In this document: positions 8,844 to 16,479 of the stretch, one piece after another
Position numbering within the stretch: position 1 is the stretch's first letter
How the letters are laid out: each line of letters opens with the position of its first letter
Position numbers and translations under genes: made by a program
Origin: an uncultured Polaribacter sp.
GTDB taxonomy: Bacteria > Bacteroidota > Bacteroidia > Flavobacteriales > Flavobacteriaceae
Direction: 5' to 3'
DNA length: 64,000 nucleotides
Assembly: GCF_947500975.1 (NCBI RefSeq)
Contig: NZ_CANMUE010000011.1
Location: forward strand, 1 to 64,000
The notes under the pieces: model-generated
Told to the model about the DNA's origin: nothing
Databases searched by the model: none
What the model saw: the letters and a program-made list of their open reading frames with translations, nothing else

Positions 8844-9743
8844 TTAAAGATTGGTTTCATTTCTAGTATCTTCTCCCCATAATAATTTAGTTCTAAGAGT
8901 TTGTAAAAAAGATTGATTTTTTGGGATGATACTTTTAACAGTAAAAGTTGCTTTTTTTATAAAGACTTCAGTGTTTTTTGGAACGGTTGTAATTCTGGAA
9001 TCTAAAGAGATTAAAAAATCTTTTTCTCTAGAATCGATACTTAATTTTATTTCAGTTTTGTCAGAAATTACCATTGATCTTGCACTTAAATTATGGGGTG
9101 CAATTGGAGTGATTACAAAGTTTTTTGAATCTGGAGAAATTACAGGGCCATTACAACTTAAAGAGTAGCCTGTAGAGCCTGTTGGCGTTGCAATAATTAA
9201 GCCGTCTGCCCAATAATTTGTTAAGTATTCGTTGTCTAAGCTTGTTTTAACACCTATCATAGATGTTGTATTTTTTCTAGCGATTGTTACTTCATTTAAT
9301 GCAAAATTAAGTTCTTTGAATTCTTTAGTTTCTGGCTTGGTTTTTACAGTTAAAAGAGTTCTTTCTTGAATAGAATAATCGCCCCTTAAAATAAGCTGCA
9401 CACTTTCTTTTATATTATTTTTGTTAATAGTTGCTAAAAAGCCTAACCTTCCAGTATTAATGCCTAAAATAGGAATTCCTAAATTTCTAATATAAGTTAC
9501 TGCTCTTAAAATTGTGCCATCTCCTCCTAAGGTAAACATGGTATCAAAAGTAGTATCTAAATCTGAAAAATCTGAAAATGTTGCATAACTTTTATCTAGA
9601 ATATTTTCATCAACTAATAAATCATAAAATTTTTTTTCAATAAATGAATCAATTTTATTTTCTTGAAGAACATTTAATAAAATTTGGATTTCTTTTTCTG
9701 CTGAAATAGAATAAGATTGGCCGTAAATTGCAACTTTCTTCAT
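8844..9743 (-). CDS. nadK: NAD kinase
   Basis: Cytoplasmic kinase that makes NADP from NAD and ATP or polyphosphate. The GGDG motif (TLGGDGTILRAV, about residue 70), NTGRLGFLA (about 100), the NEV site and the C-terminal DGLIIATPTGSTGYSLS loop are all present. It has 299 residues, the normal length. It lies between the CBS-domain gene and DUF6089 on the same strand, with a 105-base gap downstream. A hairpin (GAAACCA / TGGTTTC, 8835-8858) covers its stop codon, but it lacks a T run and so is a poor terminator. Confidence 0.96.
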   Translation of the reverse strand: MKKVAIYGQSYSISAEKEIQILLNVLQENKIDSFIEKKFYDLLVDENILDKSYATFSDFSDLDTTFDTMFTLGGDGTILRAVTYIRNLGIPILGINTGRLGFLATINKNNIKESVQLILRGDYSIQERTLLTVKTKPETKEFKELNFALNEVTIARKNTTSMIGVKTSLDNEYLTNYWADGLIIATPTGSTGYSLSCNGPVISPDSKNFVITPIAPHNLSARSMVISDKTEIKLSIDSREKDFLISLDSRITTVPKNTEVFIKKATFTVKSIIPKNQSFLQTLRTKLLWGEDTRNETNL

Positions 9744-9791
9744 GTATTATTCATTTTTTATTAAAATGTTGTGTGCGAAATTCTTTTTTCT

Positions 9792-9810
9792 TAATCATCT
9801 AAGATGATTA
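9792..9810. repeat. Near-perfect palindrome over the CBS gene stop codon
   Basis: TAATCATCT and AGATGATTA flank a single A. The palindrome covers the stop codon of the CBS-domain gene on the minus strand. It could be a weak terminator hairpin without a T run or a protein-binding site. Confidence 0.5.
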
Positions 9811-10467
9811 CATTTCTAAGTATTTTTGCAAATATTCAGATCTATTTTTTAAATCTTCTAAATAAATATCATTTTCATGAGTCGATATTATTTTATAATC
9901 ATAGCGTCTAAATGTTTGAATGATTTCATTTATTTCTTTGGTTGCAATTTTTAAGGTAACTTGTACAAAATCAACACTTTTTTTAGAAATATATAAGCCA
10001 AGTAATTTACTACCAGTTGCTTCCGCAATTTGAGAAACTTCACCCATAGAATAATCTTCTTTTAGTTTTTCTACAATTAAAGTTTCACTTTCTTCAATCA
10101 TAAAAGGACTTGTGGAAAAAACATCTAAAACATCGCGTAAATCGTAATAACCTATGTAATTTTTATCTTTATTTAAAACAGGTATTATATTGGTGTCATT
10201 ATCTGCAAAAATTTTTAAAAGCTCTAAAACAGTTGCTTTTTCATCAGCAAAAAATGAATTCATTAAATGTGAATAATTAACTAATTCACTTTCATTATTT
10301 TCAATTGTTTGAATATCTTCTTCTGCAAAAGACCCTAATAATTTGTCATTTTCTATAACCGGAAAATGTGTTATTGGGTAATTTTTAAATAATTTTTGAG
10401 CACTCTTTACATTGTTTTTTAAACGTAAAGCTTTAATCTCTTTTAGTATGTAATCGTTTATGTTCAT
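9808..10467 (-). CDS. CBS domain-containing protein
   Basis: Soluble protein of 219 residues with two CBS motifs at about 5-65 and 70-125. These form one Bateman module, which usually binds adenine nucleotides and senses energy state. Residues 135-210 look like an ACT-type fold (VEKLKEDYSMGEVSQIAEATG, then FVQVTLKIATKEINEIIQTFRRYDY). No catalytic motif is present. It is the first gene of the minus-strand cluster running through nadK, and it is divergent from pdxJ with a 60-base shared upstream region. Its partner is unknown; a regulatory role is inferred from the family. Confidence 0.88.
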   Translation of the reverse strand: MNINDYILKEIKALRLKNNVKSAQKLFKNYPITHFPVIENDKLLGSFAEEDIQTIENNESELVNYSHLMNSFFADEKATVLELLKIFADNDTNIIPVLNKDKNYIGYYDLRDVLDVFSTSPFMIEESETLIVEKLKEDYSMGEVSQIAEATGSKLLGLYISKKSVDFVQVTLKIATKEINEIIQTFRRYDYKIISTHENDIYLEDLKNRSEYLQKYLEM

Positions 10468-10502
10468 TCGTTACGAATATAGGATAAAATGATTTAATCA
10501 AT

Positions 10503-10510
10503 TACCTTTG
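10503..10510 (+). promoter_or_regulatory. Putative -7 promoter box for pdxJ
   Basis: TACCTTTG matches TAnnTTTG and lies 18 bases before the pdxJ ATG, inside the short intergenic region shared with the divergent CBS gene. Confidence 0.5.
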
Positions 10511-10527
10511 CGGTCTAATTTTATACA

Positions 10528-11241
10528 ATGACAAAGTTAAGCGTAAATATTAATAAAATTGCAACTTTAAGAAACTCTAGAGGGGGTAATGTGCCAAATT
10601 TATTAAAAGTTGCTAATGATATTGAAGATTTTGGTGCAGAAGGAATTACAATTCACCCAAGGCCAGATGAGCGTCATATTCGTTATCAAGATGCAAGAGA
10701 TTTAAAAAATACGGTTAGAACTGAGTTTAATATTGAAGGAAACCCAATTATATCTTTTATAGATTTAGTGTTAGAAACGAAGCCAACACAAGTTACTTTA
10801 GTGCCTGATGCTTTAGATGCAATTACATCTAATGCTGGTTGGAATACTATTGAGCATCAATCTTTTTTACAAGATGTAATTAAAGAGTTTCAACAAAATA
10901 ATATTAGAACTTCTATTTTTATTGATACAGATTTAAAACTAATTGAAGCTGCTGCAAAAACTGGTACAGACAGAATTGAATTGTACACAGAACATTTTGC
11001 ATCCGAATTTGAAAAAGGAAATAAAAATGCTGTAAAATCTTATACGGAAGCTGCTATTTTGGCTCATAAGTTAGGTTTAGGTATTAATGCAGGGCATGAT
11101 TTAAGTTTAGATAATATTAAATTTTTTAAAGAAAATATTCCCAATTTAGCTGAAGTCTCAATTGGTCATGCTTTAATTTCTGAAAGCTTGTATTTAGGTT
11201 TAGAAAATGTTGTAAATATGTATTTACACAAATTACAATAA
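10528..11241 (+). CDS. pdxJ: Pyridoxine 5'-phosphate synthase
   Basis: Last enzyme of the DXP-dependent vitamin B6 pathway. It condenses 3-amino-2-oxopropyl phosphate with deoxyxylulose phosphate. The TIM-barrel start [32 protein letters not shown] (phosphate-binding His and Arg) and the end [10 protein letters not shown] plus [11 protein letters not shown] are all family signatures. At 237 residues it has normal length. An alpha/beta hydrolase gene starts one base after its stop codon, so the two are cotranscribed. Nearby PLP enzymes use its product, but so do many others. Confidence 0.97.
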   Translation: MTKLSVNINKIATLRNSRGGNVPNLLKVANDIEDFGAEGITIHPRPDERHIRYQDARDLKNTVRTEFNIEGNPIISFIDLVLETKPTQVTLVPDALDAITSNAGWNTIEHQSFLQDVIKEFQQNNIRTSIFIDTDLKLIEAAAKTGTDRIELYTEHFASEFEKGNKNAVKSYTEAAILAHKLGLGINAGHDLSLDNIKFFKENIPNLAEVSIGHALISESLYLGLENVVNMYLHKLQ

Positions 11242-11242
11242 G

Positions 11243-12007
11243 ATGAAAATTCTACATTCAAAAATTTTAGGTCAAGGGCAGCCATTACTTATTTTACATG
11301 GCTATTTTGGAGCTAGTGATAATTGGAAAACGCTAGGAAATCAATTTGCAGAAAATTACCAAGTTCATTTAATAGATCAAAGAAATCATGGACGTAGTTT
11401 TCATACAAATGAGTTTAATTATGAAGCTTTAGTTGATGATTTGCACAATTATATTCAACACCATCAATTGGATAAAGTTTATTTAATTGGTCATTCCATG
11501 GGTGGTAAAACAGCTATGTTGTTTGCTGTAAATTATCCTAATTTGGTTGATAAATTAATTATTGTTGATATTTCTCCAAAAGCATATCAACCTCATCATA
11601 ATGCAATTTTAGCGGGTTTAAATTCTGTTGATTTTACAATTCAAAACTCAAGAAGTTTGGTTGATAAACAAATTGCAACCTATATTCCTGAGTTTGGAGT
11701 TCGTCAGTTTTTATTAAAAAATGTTTATTGGAAAGAAAAAGGGGTTTTAGATTATCGATTTAATTTAAAATCTTTAACCGAAAATAATTTTGAAATAGGT
11801 AAACCTTTGCCCAAAAACTCTAAATTTGAAAAAGAAACATTGTTTTTAAAAGGAGAAAAATCCGATTATATTGTTTCTTCAGAAAAACTAATTATCGATG
11901 CTCATTTTTCTGATAACAAAATTGTAGAGATAAAAAACGCTGGGCATTGGTTGCATGCAGAAAATCCAAAGCAATTTTACGACGAAGTTTGTACGTTTTT
12001 AAAATAA
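11243..12007 (+). CDS. Alpha/beta fold hydrolase (YbfF-like esterase)
   Basis: Cytoplasmic alpha/beta hydrolase of 254 residues. PLLILHGYFGASDNWKTLG carries the oxyanion-hole HGxF motif, IGHSMGGKTAM the nucleophile Ser near residue 95, and NAGHWLHAENP the catalytic His near 235. The sequence layout, with DQRNHGRSFH before the nucleophile, resembles the YbfF acyl-ester hydrolase group. It starts 1 base after pdxJ, so it is cotranscribed. The substrate cannot be read from the sequence. Confidence 0.9.
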   Translation: MKILHSKILGQGQPLLILHGYFGASDNWKTLGNQFAENYQVHLIDQRNHGRSFHTNEFNYEALVDDLHNYIQHHQLDKVYLIGHSMGGKTAMLFAVNYPNLVDKLIIVDISPKAYQPHHNAILAGLNSVDFTIQNSRSLVDKQIATYIPEFGVRQFLLKNVYWKEKGVLDYRFNLKSLTENNFEIGKPLPKNSKFEKETLFLKGEKSDYIVSSEKLIIDAHFSDNKIVEIKNAGHWLHAENPKQFYDEVCTFLK

Positions 12008-12040
12008 ATAAAACTCTGTCAGCTTAAATTATTTGTTAAT

Positions 12041-12208
12041 TTAATAGGTTTTTATAATTTTTTCTGCATTTCTAAGAGCTTCTTCAGAATTTTAAAAAAA
12101 ATATACATTTTTGATAGAAGGAAATGATACTAAAATTTTTTCTCAGTATAGCTATACCTAAAATTATCGCTTAATAATTTTTCTTCCTATTGTAAAATTG
12201 TAGTTGAA
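12041..12208 (-). pseudogene. Decayed coding remnant, unknown family
   Basis: Within the gene-free stretch 12008-12469, the minus strand holds one 56-codon frame that still reads like a protein tail. It contains FNYNFTIGRKIIKR, KILVSFPSIKNVYFF and NSEEALRNAEKIIKTY before a terminal stop. Five in-frame stops interrupt it. The last 16 codons (NSEEAL... to the stop) look intact. No start and no recognised family. The rest of the gap (12209-12440) is AT-rich with nothing I can name, apart from the promoter box before the next gene. Confidence 0.4.
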
Positions 12209-12444
12209 TAATGCTCCATATTTAATATTTATTTTCTTTAATTTTAAACATGGTACAAATATTGTCAATTTTTTTTTTCAAAAAAGAATCAATTAGTTTG
12301 TTTAATTATTTGTATATTATACTTTTAACTATTTATAAGTTGGTTTTAAAAAATCCAATTTATAGCAATTATTACTAAAGATTATTCAAGTTAATTTTTC
12401 TATTTTTAAACTTGTTTTTTGAAGTTTTTGAGATAATTATATAC

Positions 12445-12452
12445 TATTTTTG
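12445..12452 (+). promoter_or_regulatory. Putative promoter of the PLP desulfhydrase gene
   Basis: TATTTTTG matches the TAnnTTTG -7 box, with a TTG at 12419-12421 (spacer 23, at the wide end of the accepted range). Transcription would start about 10 bases before the TTG start codon at 12470, which gives a very short leader. Confidence 0.45.
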
Positions 12453-12469
12453 CAGCAAAACTGATACTA

Positions 12470-13429
12470 TTGAATACTATTAATGACCTTTTTTTAGACG
12501 AAGAATTAATTTCTGAAAATCAACAAATTTTTCTGCCAATTTTGGAAGAAAAAAAAGTAGAATTATTTATAAAAAGAGAAGATAAAATTCACCCTTTTGT
12601 TTCTGGAAATAAATTTAGAAAACTAAAATACAATTTAAAGGAAGCTAAAAAGCTTAAAAAAAAATCGTTACTAACATTTGGAGGTGCGTATTCTAATCAT
12701 ATTGTAGCAACTGCAGTTGCAGGAAAATTAGCTGGTTTTAAAACTTTTGGGGTTATTAGAGGAGATGAGTTAGGTAAAAACCTTAAAGAAACTTTAAAAG
12801 AAAATGCCACTTTAAGAGAAGCTCATGAAAATGGAATGAAGTTTAATTTTGTTTCTAGAGAAATTTACAGACAAAAATCATCTTTTGGTTTTATTGAAAA
12901 AATGAAAAACAAATGGGGCGACTTTTATGTAATTCCCGAAGGAGGTACCAATGGTTTAGCCGTAGATGGTTGTAAAGAAATTTTAACAAAAGATGATTCT
13001 TATTTTGATTATATTTGTACAGCTGTAGGAACTGGTGGTACCATTGCCGGTTTAGTGAATTCAGTAAAAAAACGTCAAAAAGTTATTGGTTTTCCTGCGT
13101 TAAAAGGTGGGTTTTTATCTCAAGATATTAAACAATATACGAGTAGAAATACCAATTGGTCATTAAATAAAGAGTATCATTTTGGAGGTTATGCAAAATA
13201 TAATGACAATTTAATTAGTTTTATAAATAGCTTTAAAAAAGAAACAAATATTTTGTTAGATCCTGTTTATACAGGTAAAATGTTATTCGGTATTTTAGAT
13301 TTAATAGAAAAAGATAATTTCCCCGAAAACAGTAAAGTATTGGCTATTCATACTGGTGGTTTACAGGGAATTGACGGATTTAATAACAAATTAGAGAAAA
13401 CAAATAAAGAGTTAATACAAGTTATATGA
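12470..13429 (+). CDS. PLP-dependent D-cysteine desulfhydrase / ACC deaminase family
   Basis: Fold-type II PLP enzyme of the ACC deaminase / D-cysteine desulfhydrase family. It would release ammonia and a keto acid, or sulfide, from small amino acids. The PLP lysine sits in SGNKFRKLKYNL (about residue 45). GGAYSNHIVATA and AVGTGGTIAGLV bind cofactor and phosphate. The chosen start is TTG: no ATG occurs in frame until past the lysine motif, and the MNTINDLFLDEELISEN start fits family length (319). The downstream lipoprotein gene overlaps its stop by 4 bases. True ACC deaminase activity cannot be told from desulfhydrase here. Confidence 0.88.
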   Translation: MNTINDLFLDEELISENQQIFLPILEEKKVELFIKREDKIHPFVSGNKFRKLKYNLKEAKKLKKKSLLTFGGAYSNHIVATAVAGKLAGFKTFGVIRGDELGKNLKETLKENATLREAHENGMKFNFVSREIYRQKSSFGFIEKMKNKWGDFYVIPEGGTNGLAVDGCKEILTKDDSYFDYICTAVGTGGTIAGLVNSVKKRQKVIGFPALKGGFLSQDIKQYTSRNTNWSLNKEYHFGGYAKYNDNLISFINSFKKETNILLDPVYTGKMLFGILDLIEKDNFPENSKVLAIHTGGLQGIDGFNNKLEKTNKELIQVI

Positions 13430-14349
13430 AGTTGCGTTTAGTTATAATTTTATTTTCATTGGCTTTTTTTGCGAGTTGTGGTTCAAAAAAGAAAATTAGC
13501 AACGTAAAAAAAACTAAAGCCGAAGTGATTGAAACCAAATCTGTAGAAAAAAAATCTTCTATAGATGATGATGAGTCAAAATACATTAAAGACCTTAAAA
13601 AGAGTTCTTCTAATCTTAATGAACATACTTTAAATTATATTTCTAAATATGCTGCAATTGCCGTAAATGAAATGAATTCACATAAAATTCCGGCAAGTAT
13701 AACTTTGGCACAAGGTATTTTAGAGTCTGGAAATGGTAGGAGTGAATTAGCGTCAAAGTCTAATAATCATTTTGGAATAAAATGTCATAAAAATTGGAGA
13801 GGAGAACGTGTTTATCATGATGATGATGCCAAAGGAGAATGTTTTAGGAAATACAAATACGTAGAAAATTCCTTTTTTGATCATTCTGCATTTTTAATCA
13901 AAAGAAATCGTTATGATTTTTTATTTTCTTACCCAATAAATGATTATAAGAGATGGGCAAAAGGTTTAAGAAAAGCTGGTTATGCAACCGATAAAGAATA
14001 TCCTAATAAATTAATTAGAATTATTGAAAAATACCAATTGTTTAAGTTTGACAAAATTAATAATAATGATGTTAGTTCAAAAGAGATAAAGCGAACTAAA
14101 AAAGTTGTAAAAAAGGCTGAAACAGATGCGAACAGTTTTGTGAAAAACAAGGTTGTTAAAAAAGATAAAAAGATAAATCAACCAAAAAATACTATAAATA
14201 ATTATAAATCGGATACTCACAGAGTAATAAAAGGTGATACTTTATATTCTATTAGTAGGAAAAATAATATTTCTTTAGATAGACTAAAAAAGATTAATAA
14301 TTTAAAGAATAATAATATTTATGTTGGTCAAACTTTGAGAATAAAATAA
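13426..14349 (+). CDS. Lipoprotein glucosaminidase with LysM domain
   Basis: Predicted cell-wall hydrolase. A lipoprotein signal peptide ends in the lipobox FASC (Cys at about residue 18). A charged linker follows. A glucosaminidase (FlgJ/LytG-type) domain at about 60-210 carries ITLAQGILESGNGRSELA with the catalytic Glu, and NNHFGIKCHKNW. A second Lys-rich linker leads to one LysM domain at 263-307 (HRVIKGDTLYSISRKNNIS). It would cleave peptidoglycan glycan strands from the outer-membrane inner face. It overlaps the upstream PLP enzyme gene by 4 bases (ATGA), yet the two functions seem unrelated. Confidence 0.93.
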   Translation: MKLRLVIILFSLAFFASCGSKKKISNVKKTKAEVIETKSVEKKSSIDDDESKYIKDLKKSSSNLNEHTLNYISKYAAIAVNEMNSHKIPASITLAQGILESGNGRSELASKSNNHFGIKCHKNWRGERVYHDDDAKGECFRKYKYVENSFFDHSAFLIKRNRYDFLFSYPINDYKRWAKGLRKAGYATDKEYPNKLIRIIEKYQLFKFDKINNNDVSSKEIKRTKKVVKKAETDANSFVKNKVVKKDKKINQPKNTINNYKSDTHRVIKGDTLYSISRKNNISLDRLKKINNLKNNNIYVGQTLRIK

Positions 14350-14350
14350 A

Positions 14351-14380
14351 AGCCCATAAAATTAATTTTATGAGCTTTTT
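14351..14380. terminator. Bidirectional terminator between convergent genes
   Basis: The stem AGC-CATAAAA / TTTTATG-GCT has a T run on the plus side and a second T run when read on the minus strand. It serves the glucosaminidase gene and the convergent VWA gene. Confidence 0.85.
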
Positions 14381-14399
14381 AAAAATCAACTAAAATATG

Positions 14400-15524
14400 T
14401 TACCAAACATAGTTTTTTAATTTTGCTTGCCTTTTAATTGCTTTTATCATTACATCATTTAGAGCATCTTTTTTAGTGCTTTCTTTTTGTTTTTTTGCAA
14501 TATACTTTCTTCTTTTAGTATCTAGTTCTTTAATTTTTTGTTGAATTTCTTTACGCTCTTTTGCTGTTTTTTTTACATAGATTTCAATTTCTTTAGCTGT
14601 TTTGTTTTGTAATTGTTGTGGTAGTTGTTTTTTTTCTATTTTATTGTAATCAACTTTTTGTTCTTTTTCAGCATCAACTAAATCCCAACTTGAGTTGTTA
14701 TACAGTCTAGAACTTTTACTAATGGTTCTTTTTACAATTACAACTTCATTTAATGTTTCAGCATTTGAATCTTGCTCTTTTTGACTTAGATATTTGCTGT
14801 GTCCATTATTACCATAATAAATATAAGTATCGTTTAGTTTCTTGTTTAAGATAATAATTTCATTATCAAAAGGTGTAACAATATGTACCATTTTTTTATC
14901 TTGATTAATCGTCATATAATCTCCACCTCCTAAATCGGCACCATCTTTCCACATGCCAGAAATTCCGTTTGTATAATTTCCACAAAATATTGTATTAATT
15001 AAAACATTTTTTTCATTTGCATTTGTAATGGCGTCTTTATAATCGATTTTTCCTTGGGTAAAAGGTTCGTTTCCAGCAATAAAAAGCAAACGTAAATCGT
15101 TTTTATTTTTCCCCCAAGAAAGTTCATTTAAAGAGGTTTGAATTACTTGTCCGCAAAATTCATTTCCACCATTTGTAGTTAAAGAAAATAGCTTTTCAGA
15201 TATTTCATCCAAATCATTACTAAATTGTAAAACCTGTCTTATATATCCTTCTCTTGCAGATAAATTAGAGTTTCCATATTCATACAAAGCAATTTCTAAA
15301 TTTGGTTTTTTTAAACCATATTTTGCATAAGATAATTCGTTTATAATTTCCCATAGCTGAGTTTTTGCTTGGTTTATTAAACCATCCATACTATTACTAG
15401 TATCTAATAAAAGAGCCACTTTTATGGTTTGGTTTTTTTCTTTTTTTGGTTGATTTATAGCAAAATTAGTTGTTGATATAACAAATAAAGCTAATGTAAT
15501 TCCTTTTAATACAAATGATTTCAT
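14400..15524 (-). CDS. VWA domain-containing secreted protein
   Basis: Exported protein of 374 residues. A signal peptide (1-22) is followed by a von Willebrand A domain at about 32-215 with an intact MIDAS start (ALLLDTSNSMDGL, DxSxS). The remainder has a Lys/Glu-rich helical tail (about 290-365). NGGNEFCGQVIQTSL and the ADLGGGDYMTIN stretch recur in related Bacteroidota VWA proteins, as far as I recall. It has no visible partner, being convergent to the glucosaminidase gene and divergent from the regulatory operon. Metal-dependent protein binding is inferred from the MIDAS motif. Confidence 0.85.
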   Translation of the reverse strand: MKSFVLKGITLALFVISTTNFAINQPKKEKNQTIKVALLLDTSNSMDGLINQAKTQLWEIINELSYAKYGLKKPNLEIALYEYGNSNLSAREGYIRQVLQFSNDLDEISEKLFSLTTNGGNEFCGQVIQTSLNELSWGKNKNDLRLLFIAGNEPFTQGKIDYKDAITNANEKNVLINTIFCGNYTNGISGMWKDGADLGGGDYMTINQDKKMVHIVTPFDNEIIILNKKLNDTYIYYGNNGHSKYLSQKEQDSNAETLNEVVIVKRTISKSSRLYNNSSWDLVDAEKEQKVDYNKIEKKQLPQQLQNKTAKEIEIYVKKTAKERKEIQQKIKELDTKRRKYIAKKQKESTKKDALNDVMIKAIKRQAKLKNYVW

Positions 15525-15762
15525 AATGGTTTGTTTTTTAATTGATATTGATTAAAAGTTTTGGTTTTGATACTTCAATATTAACCCCAACTTAATTCTT
15601 AAAAAAACAAGAATGAGTGAACCGTACATTTGAATGAGTTAACAAGAATATAAAATTAGTGAAGTGTGGTTTTATATTGTTATTTAAGGCTATTATTGGA
15701 TTTAGTCGTTTTTTCGAATGATATTTTGTTATTAAGTTTACCAAGAATTAAAATTATTTATT

Positions 15763-16479
15763 ATGAAATATCAAATTAAAATTCCCGAACCTTGTCATGA
15801 AAATTGGAATGAAATGACTCAAACTCAAAAAGGAAGATTTTGTAAAAGTTGCAGTAAAGAAGTTATAGATTTTACGAAATTGACTAATTCTGATATCTCA
15901 AGAAAAGTTTTAAATGCTGATAATTTATGTGGTCGTTTTAAAGAAACACAACTAAATAAAGAAATAGCAACTATTCAAAAAAAATATTTTTCAAAAATTG
16001 CGGCTAGTTTAGCATTAGTTTCTACAGTAGCTACTTCTCAGCCTTTGTTTTCTCAGTCAAGTAAAGATTCTGTAGAGATAATATCTCATCAAAAAGGAAA
16101 AGTATTTATTGAAAATAATTCAATAGAAAAATTTGTTATTATAAGTGGTAATGTTAAAGATACTTTAGGGGGTTTGCCTGGAGTAAGTATTCTTTTAAAA
16201 GGAACAACAATTGGTGTAGAAACTGATTTTGATGGAAATTTCTCAATAAAAATACCCAATAAAAAGAGAAAGTCTTATATCTTAGTTATTTCGTATTTAG
16301 GTTTTAAAAAACAAGAAATAGATGTTTTATCTATAAAAAAACCATTAGAAATTTTATTAGAACCAGATGATGAAATACTTGGTGAAGTTATGATAACCTC
16401 TGGTATGATTGCGGTAGAAAAAAAGCCGAATTTTATTAAAAGAATAGGCGATTTTTTTAAGTCAAAGAAAAACAATTAA
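15763..16479 (+). CDS. Membrane protein with cysteine-rich N-terminus and carboxypeptidase-regulatory-like domain
   Basis: A 238-residue protein in three parts. Residues 1-55 form a Bacteroidota-specific N-terminal domain (IPEPCHENWNEM, then GRFCKSCSKEVIDF) with Cys residues placed like a small metal site. Residues 73-95 are a transmembrane helix (IAASLALVSTVATSQPLFSQ). Residues 122-200 form a CarboxypepD_reg-like beta-sandwich (VKDTLGGLPGVSILLKGT, TDFDGNFSIKIP). This gives a cytoplasmic N-terminus and a periplasmic sandwich. Its stop overlaps the histidine kinase start by one base (TAATG), so it belongs to that signalling operon, perhaps as a sensor or partner. Function is unknown. Confidence 0.82.
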   Translation: MKYQIKIPEPCHENWNEMTQTQKGRFCKSCSKEVIDFTKLTNSDISRKVLNADNLCGRFKETQLNKEIATIQKKYFSKIAASLALVSTVATSQPLFSQSSKDSVEIISHQKGKVFIENNSIEKFVIISGNVKDTLGGLPGVSILLKGTTIGVETDFDGNFSIKIPNKKRKSYILVISYLGFKKQEIDVLSIKKPLEILLEPDDEILGEVMITSGMIAVEKKPNFIKRIGDFFKSKKNN

